Assembly (NCBI RefSeq): GCF_902806685.2
Contig: NC_048560.1
Coordinates: 4,802,212-4,866,211 of the forward strand
Reading direction: 5' to 3'
DNA from: Maniola hyperantus
Lineage: Eukaryota > Arthropoda > Insecta > Lepidoptera > Nymphalidae
Length of the DNA: 64,000 nucleotides
Each line of letters starts with the position of its first letter. The stretch's first letter is position 1. This document shows, one piece after another, positions 58,601-64,000 of the stretch. Under the pieces are notes generated by a model. It saw nothing but the letters and a program-made list of their open reading frames with translations. It ran no database searches and was not told the origin of the DNA. The position numbers were made by a program, and so were the translations under genes.

Positions 58601-61600
58601 TTTGTTCCCTCATCGTTCATATCATCATCTCTATAATATACCAGTTGCAACCTTTGTGAAGTCATCTTCTTTTACTAAAGTATTCATCTTCTTTTGTTCC
58701 ATCATCGCTCCTGTACTGAACAAACCCTCAGTTGCAGTTTTTGCCGTCATTTTCTGTTATTAAAGGCTTCTTCATCTTCTTTTGTTCCCTCATCGCTCAT
58801 ATCACCTCTATAATATACCTACTATTTGCAATCTTTGTGAAGTAATATTCTTTCGATGCTTTTCTTCACCTACGTTATTACCTTACCTTACCAATAGCTC
58901 ATGTTTCTTCTTTTATTAAAATTTCTTTCACCCATGTTTGTTCCTTAATCGCCCCTGTACTTTACAACATCCCAATTGCAATACTCATCAAGTTTATTCA
59001 AGTCTTCTTCACCTTGTTGCTCGAAAAGCCTTTCTATTTTGTCTGCTATCTGTACTTTGAAGACAGCAGATAATTAATTCAATCTTTACCACTTGACTCG
59101 TTCGTGCTATACGTGTTTCATGTATATCATGAACTGGGAATGTCTTGGTAAGCAACTTTTAAAGAACATACGTATTTTAATTTTATTGCAATGACATGAC
59201 TCCATACATTATTTTTCCTTCGAGAGTAACTTGTTCATTCCGTTTGCCGTGGACACTCTGGATTTATGCAGTCTTAGTTTAATCCTTTCACTACGGTTTT
59301 CCCATTTCTGCCTCTTCTGGTGACAGAGAGTTTGGCTCATTTGTTGTGCAAAGAATGAGCCTGGCTGCTCAGCGCACAATACAGCCAGTAATATAATTCT
59401 TGGCACCATGCAGGCTTGACTTGTACAGATGGCTATAATTTTAATTGCAAAAAAAAAATGTTAGACATTAGATCTTTTAGAATATGCCCGTTATCGTTTT
59501 ATTTGGATACCCGTGTTCGAAACTTCCAATAATGCTGATAAGGGCAAGGCAATCTTTTATTTCCTTCTTTCACATTGGTATAGTATTTTGCTTTCTTTGT
59601 TTACCCAAATGTTAGATACGGTAGATCTTTTAGAATATGCACGTTATCGTTTTATTTGGATACCCGTGTTCGAAACTTCCAATAAAGCCGAAAAGGGCAA
59701 GGCAATATTTTATTTCCTTCTTTCACATTGGTATTGTATTTTGCTTTCTCTGTTTAGCTAAATGTGATATTAGATACTCAGATCTTTAAGAATATGCCCA
59801 TTATTATCGATTGGTTTGGATACCCGTGTTTGAGACTTCCAATAAAGTCGATAAGGGCAAGGCAATATTTTATTTCCTTCTTTCACATTGGTATAGTATT
59901 TTGCTTTCTCTGTTTAGCTAAATGTGATATAAGATACTCAGATCTTTTAGAATATGCCCATTATTATCGATTGGTTTGGATACCCGTGTTCAAAACTTCC
60001 AATAATACTGATAAGACAATATGTCCTTCTTTTGCATCTGTCTTGTAATTTGCTTTTCTATTTATCTGAACGTGGACATCAGAAACGCCACACTTGTAGA
60101 ATGTACTCATGTGTTTAAATTTAAAAGCTTTAAATAACATCTTCAGGAATTGTCTGAATCGGATATCTAATCACTGAATAAATCACTAATAAATATAGTA
60201 GCTTAATGTTATTTGAAGTCTTGTTGTCGTTGTATCGTTTTGTTGCTATCCGAGGTTTTTTGGTCCTTCGAGCCAGATACATAAATTAAGTACTCCATCT
60301 ATTTTGCCTGAGGTTTTATTCAGTGTAGCTCTTATATTCTTCCCATTATTATGTATTATAACGGAAGATACGGTTAAACTGTCCATTACTTATAGATTTT
60401 TGTAAACAAAGCACATATTGTCAAGTTGGTTTTTACTTGGTTCAAACTTCTAAACCATATTTACGGTAGTTCTTCTATTAAACCACATTTCTTACCAGCT
60501 TTACAAATCTGTTATTACCTTCTCTCAAAAATTTGTCTTAAGTAAAAACGGTTTGACACTTCAAAACCCTGGATCTACAAAACTGGTAGTTTTAACAGCT
60601 GCCTATCCTGTCTCTATGAGACATCTATATGTTCTCAGACAAAAAAATATTAAGCGCAATCCTCTATAGTAAAATATTAGCATTTTTAGGCTATACAGGG
60701 TGTAATTAGAAAGCTAGCGAAAATCTAACACTATTGTTATACTACCTACTAAATACAATACAATACCAATAACTATTTGCCATATACTTTTAGCTTTAGT
60801 GATTCAGTATTTTTCAAACCTGCAATGTATAGCATGCAAAAATCGGGGTCATTGCCCCGCCTACGATGCGGCATTGACGCCGCGGCACGTAACTACGCAA
60901 CGCTCGTTGACTTCTAGCGTCAGATGTTTTCTTTACAATATATTCTGAACTTTTTAAAAATACAGGGTTTTAACTAAAATCTATTCGCGTTTTTTTTTTT
61001 TGGTATCCAGCAATCATCAGTATTTTTTTATTCAGATACAAGTTTGCCCTTGACTGCAATTTCACCTGGTCGTAAGTGATGATGCAGTCTAAGATGGAAG
61101 CGGGCTAACCTGGAAGGGGTATGGCAGTTTTTATTAGACCCAAACCCCTTTGGTTTCTACACGACATCGTACCGGAACGCTAAACCGCTTGGCGACACGG
61201 CTTTGCCGGTAGGGTGGTCACTAGCCACGGCCGAAGCCTCCCATCAGACCTAAAAATATCCCCTGTCTTCATTTTTGCTAGCATTCTAATTACATTCTGT
61301 ATGAATTAATGAGTTTTTATTTGCTTGATGGAAATTTTTCTATGGAACAGAGCTTAACGTTTGTGTTGTTATAGCAAAGCCTCGTTCCGTCATGGTTACC
61401 ACTTACTTGCGTCGGTGGCTCGTACGCGGGACGAACGGTCTTGATACTTGGGCGACTGTCTTGATACTCCATTGGCATTGGTTTGTCGCCGTGATGACGC
61501 GTTGGTGAGTACCTGGAATTAGTTATTTTTGAGTATCAATGCAATCTACATTAATATTATGAAGAGGTTGAGTTCGTAAGTTTGACTGTAATGGGTAATC

Positions 61601-64000
61601 TCCAGATATAATGATCCAATTGGGTATTTGCCTATCTCAAAAATAAATTATTTCTCAGTAATTATTAAATTAGGAGGAAGGCGGAGGATCGTGTGTGGTG
61701 GCGTGCTCTTGGGAAGGCCTATGTCCAGCAGTGGACGCAAACAGGCTGATTGATTGATTGAATTATTAAATAGAGGGTCTTCCAAAATACGTAAAATCCA
61801 CGTCTTTTGTTAGTTTTAAGTGTAATAACCATTTGAAATTATCGATTAAACTAAAAAAGCACGTCAAATGATTGTTACGTCACATGCCAGTATTTCATAG
61901 AATCTCGTAAACTAAGCGCGCGTTTTGACGTTTGATAAAAAGTTACTGATCGTATTCTAAAAATTCTTTCCCTAATAGACAGCTAAATTATTCCTGAGTG
62001 TTTGAATTTGTTAGAACCCCAGCTTTAATCTTTTAGACTGGCAAAGTTAGAGTAGTTTGGACATCGACAGGTGTGATCCATCGCAAACCACTCACGACGT
62101 GACTCTCATCTATAGAGCGCACTTTGACTTTGCTCAGACTTAAGAAACTTTTAAAACGAGACAGCGTTATAACGCTGGCATAAATCTGTCTCGTTTTAAC
62201 TGAAACTTAAGGCTGAGCTAAGTCAAAGTGCGCTTTATAGATCTCAGCCTCAGAGATATGCAGTTTCAAACTCCACCAGTCCCCCATTTTTACCCGACTA
62301 CGGCAACACCAAAAGGAAGGGTTATAATTTTAGCAGTCTATGTATGTATGTTTGTTTGTATCAGATTCTGTGACTTCAGCCGTAGCGCCTAAATTACTGG
62401 GCCGGTTTTGATGAATGAGGTGTCAATTGATTCATTGTTATAGTCCGGGTGACATAGGCTACATTTTATGCGACAAAAATCGACTTGACGGATGTTACCC
62501 TAAAAAAGTGAGGGTCTCCAAAAATTGTTTTGCAATTTTTTTTACTTTACCTCATAGCCTGCCTCCTCGGCGACTCGCGTCTCGCGGGAGGCGGCATGCC
62601 CCGCTGGTCCTCGCGCTCTCTGCCGGGGGACGGGTGAGGCATACGTCTGTCCGCTGACGAACAAAATACCAATATTTAAACAAGTTCATTTTTCATAAAT
62701 CTACTGAGAAGGATGTAACCCCCGACCTCTGCAATAGCGTCTTGGACTGTAGTAATAAAATGATGTGATTTTTTGTATAGTGGTAGTTTAAAAAAAATCT
62801 TTATTTCAGCCAAATAATAATTATACAATTTTACGCTTGACATCCAGAAACTCTCTTGAGTTTATATGGATATTGCACATTCCTCTTACAATACTAAACT
62901 AAACTAGATAATAACTATGTACAAATCAAAACTGATGAAATCGATGCGATCATAATAATATTGGTAGGTAAAATGTAGGTATTAGCGAAATGTTACTGAA
63001 TGCTCGCGATTTACGTCTCATGACGTCTTAGTTTATGGGGCTCTTGATGAATGACGTCTTAGTTTATGGAGCTAGAATTCATTATAAAAGAGGATAATTT
63101 AAAAAAATCATGATTTTGAATTATTTTTTACATAACATACTTCCCCTCGGCGAAGCTTCATAGTCTATCCGAAACAATGAACTGCTACAGTTAGGAGGTA
63201 ACTGCGAGTGCGAGCGTTACTTTCATCCAAAAAAACAAAGCTACTTTAGCGTTTAAGCTATTGTCAGTGATATAAAAGGAAATGCTGACTGACTGCTCAA
63301 ACTACTGGACAGATCGGGCTCAAATTTGGCATACAGATAGCTACGTAGACATCTGCTTAAACAGGATTTTTTTAAGGGGTAAAACAGGGGTTGAAATTCG
63401 TGTAGTCAACGCAACGAAGTCGCGGGCATAAGCTAGTATTTTATAATCACTTAGATCACTTTCAATTCAGTCTATAGAAGTTTCACTTCATAAAATTATC
63501 ATATTTTTTACCTGGCGAATGAGTGGGCGGCGAAATCCTTCCGCGTACGTATTCCTCTTTCCTTGGCGGAGAAATTCGCCTGCGAGACGGCGAGGGAGCC
63601 CTTTGTGTCACTAGACAAAAGAAAGCATAAAAATAATCCATATTCATACTCCATGCTGCAGAGAATAAGGAAGTCCACTGAGGTACTCAAATGTGTGCGA
63701 GAAAGCGCGATTTTTTTAGGGTTCCGTACCTCAAAAGGAAAAACGGAACCCTTACAGGATCACTTTGTTGTCTGTCTGTCGGTCTGTCAAGAAACCTACC
63801 TACCTGCTTCCCGTTGACCTAGAATCATGAAATTTGGCAGGTAGGTAGGTCTTATAGCAGTCATTCGGAGAAAAATCTGAAAACTGTGAATTTGTGGTTA
63901 CATCACACAAAAAAAATTAAATTGTGGTCATGAACTAATAATTAGTATTTTCATTTTTTGAAATAAGTATCATATGAAAGGTCTTCACCTGTACATTCTA
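52675..64000 (-). CDS. RS/KR-rich protein with tandem DUF4780-like domains (gene C), 5' part beyond window
   Basis: Exons inside the window: 63512-63600, 62551-62653, 61407-61512, 55473-56787, 54859-54918, 54260-54543 and 52675-53868, all in phase. They cover about 1,050 codons, with the start beyond position 64000. The N-terminal part is Arg/Ser/Pro-rich (RAPSPSRRRISPPRKEEYVR; RSPRRDRSPLNRVRRDSP), as in splicing-related proteins. A Lys/Glu coiled coil (KKEILKKQEQLQKEIDEVYK) and a helical segment follow (LRPRVISELQASVAKILKK). The last exon appears to contain two copies of a DUF4780-like alpha/beta unit. Copy 1 has RDWLLNLDFSEFG, LTKLKLQNKRLEGVNIGKW and TRLYVDMPPSSARALEK. Copy 2 has RKWLRDLDLGKIN, ERLKQSNQGVKGINFNLW and YMLNVDMDLESIETI. 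The end is acidic (DSDEDIICLD). DUF4780 has no established biochemical role that I know of. A nuclear RNA-related role is inferred only from composition. Confidence 0.82.
54715..54800. repeat. Short MITE-like repeat shared with 27290-27420
   Basis: 'gtcaaccaatcagaggcgaa' and 'cgtgacattgtagctgtcat' are inverted relatives of sequence near 27340-27400 in the EFCAB2-like gene. It is intronic in gene C. Confidence 0.45.
56788..57778. other. Start of the 4.6-kb intron of gene C, unassigned
   Basis: AT-rich sequence without exon signals. The short plus-strand frames here have no splice or homology support. No recognised repeat family was seen. Confidence 0.4.
57779..57955. repeat. 58-bp tandem repeat, about three copies
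   Basis: The unit 'taaatatcgctg' followed by 'aataagcttttcctttgcta' and 'ttatgcaatgttcag' starts at 57781, 57839 and 57897. The third copy is more diverged. Confidence 0.85.
58250..59040. repeat. Degenerate tandem array, units about 90-130 bp
   Basis: The motifs 'cttcttttgttccctcatcg', 'cctgtac' and 'ccagttgcaatctttgtgaa' recur about seven times in the same order with indels. The array is pyrimidine-rich on the plus strand. It has no coding signal and lies in an intron of gene C. Confidence 0.65.
59280..59440 (+). mobile_element. RTE-type LINE fragment
   Basis: The plus frame near 59355 reads RMSLAAQRTIQPV, a decayed version of the 'RISLAIQRGNAAS' block, followed by 'LAPCRLDLY'. It is truncated at both ends. 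Confidence 0.5.
59463..60060. repeat. Tandem array, units 153-160 bp, nearly four copies
   Basis: The unit contains 'agatcttttagaatatgccc', 'tttggatacccgtgttcgaa', 'acttccaataa' and 'ttttatttccttctttcaca'. The 'agatctttta' block starts at about 59470, 59623, 59780 and 59940. The unit is satellite-sized. It lies in the same intron of gene C as the 58-bp and degenerate arrays. Confidence 0.85.
60697..61303. mobile_element. MITE with 'CAGGGTGTAATTAG' termini, containing another repeat
   Basis: It is the same family as 11987-13806, here without the P-like insertion but with a foreign block at about 61030-61255 ('tgccctt gactgcaatttca'-type, 'tagggtggtcactagccacg'). It ends 'gctagcattctaattacatt'. 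Confidence 0.65.
61670..61760 (+). mobile_element. RTE-type LINE 3' tail
   Basis: 'aggatcgtgtgtggtggcgt' and 'aaggcctatgtccagcagtg', with a GATTGATTGATTGA tail. Very short. Confidence 0.55.
62108..62250. mobile_element. Palindromic MITE, second copy of the 29270 family
   Basis: Arms 'tatagagcgcactttgactt' and 'aagtcaaagtgcgctttata' are near-perfect inverted repeats, with inner arms 'ttaaaacgagacag' and 'ctgtctcgttttaa'. It is intronic in gene C. Confidence 0.75.
63265..63435 (-). repeat. R1 SINE-like repeat, short reverse copy
   Basis: 'gatataaaaggaaatgctga' through 'tttggcatacagatagctac' to 'cgaagtcgcgggcataagct'. It is intronic in gene C. Confidence 0.75.
63715..64000 (+). repeat. R2 repeat, cut by the window edge
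   Basis: 'tttttagggttccgtacctc', a GTCTGTCTGTC tract and 'tcatatgaaaggtcttcacc', running to the end of the window. It is intronic in gene C. Confidence 0.85.

Noticed and set aside
59513..60048. Open frames with the repeated RFIWIPVFETSN-type peptide
   Set aside because: The frames exist only because the 153-160-bp tandem unit lacks stops in one phase. They are intronic, antisense to gene C, and have no start or splice support.

Overview
This window looks like a piece of a lepidopteran (moth or butterfly) nuclear genome. It is AT-rich and its genes are intron-rich with GT-AG splice sites. It is packed with interspersed repeats of a type I recognise from Lepidoptera: elements ending in GACAGACAGACA or GTCAGTCAGTCA tracts, elements carrying a 'cgcgacttcgtccgcgtgg' motif, tRNA-derived SINEs, small palindromic MITEs and LINE 3' ends. 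I cannot name the species. Gene models were built by hand from exon reading frames, splice consensus and intron phase. No transcript evidence was available.

Layout. (1) 0.66-5.4 kb, minus strand: a ten-exon gene whose last exon encodes a complete piggyBac-family transposase domain and whose first nine exons encode an unrelated, low-complexity N-terminal half. It looks like a domesticated transposase fusion. (2) 8.3-23.1 kb, minus: a 16-exon gene with an N-terminal SAP domain, charged linkers and a SPRY domain, matching hnRNP U-like nuclear scaffold proteins. The P-loop domain expected after SPRY was not found. (3) 24.5-42.0 kb, plus: a six-exon calmodulin-like gene matching EFCAB2/DRC8 (axonemal dynein regulatory complex). 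Its 14-kb last intron contains (4) an eight-exon minus-strand gene (29.4-39.4 kb, about 1,246 aa) with an RGG N-terminus, a helical segment, an RRM-like segment and long low-complexity tails. (5) 44.2-52.0 kb, minus: a gene of similar architecture (at least 558 aa). (6) 52.7 kb to beyond the right edge, minus: an RS/KR-rich gene with a helical segment and a C-terminal tandem pair of DUF4780-like domains.

Genes 4, 5 and 6 seem to share a plan: low-complexity or RNA-binding N-terminus, a helical 'R-[VY]-[IV]-x3-L' segment, then an RRM-like alpha/beta segment. Genes 4 and 5 also share a 169-nt exon with the same intron phases. I infer a local family of nuclear, possibly RNA-binding, proteins beside an hnRNP U-like gene and a piggyBac-derived gene. 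The shared theme is nucleic-acid binding, but any functional connection is conjecture.

Introns and spacers are mostly repeats. Notable ones are a nearly 440-bp perfect hairpin (41.1-41.5 kb), a P-element-like transposon with a THAP-domain exon and 8-bp target duplications (12.3-13.6 kb) nested inside an older MITE, a Harbinger-like relic (39.7-40.8 kb), a 40-bp minisatellite beside a splice site (45.3 kb), and tandem arrays at 57.8-60.1 kb.
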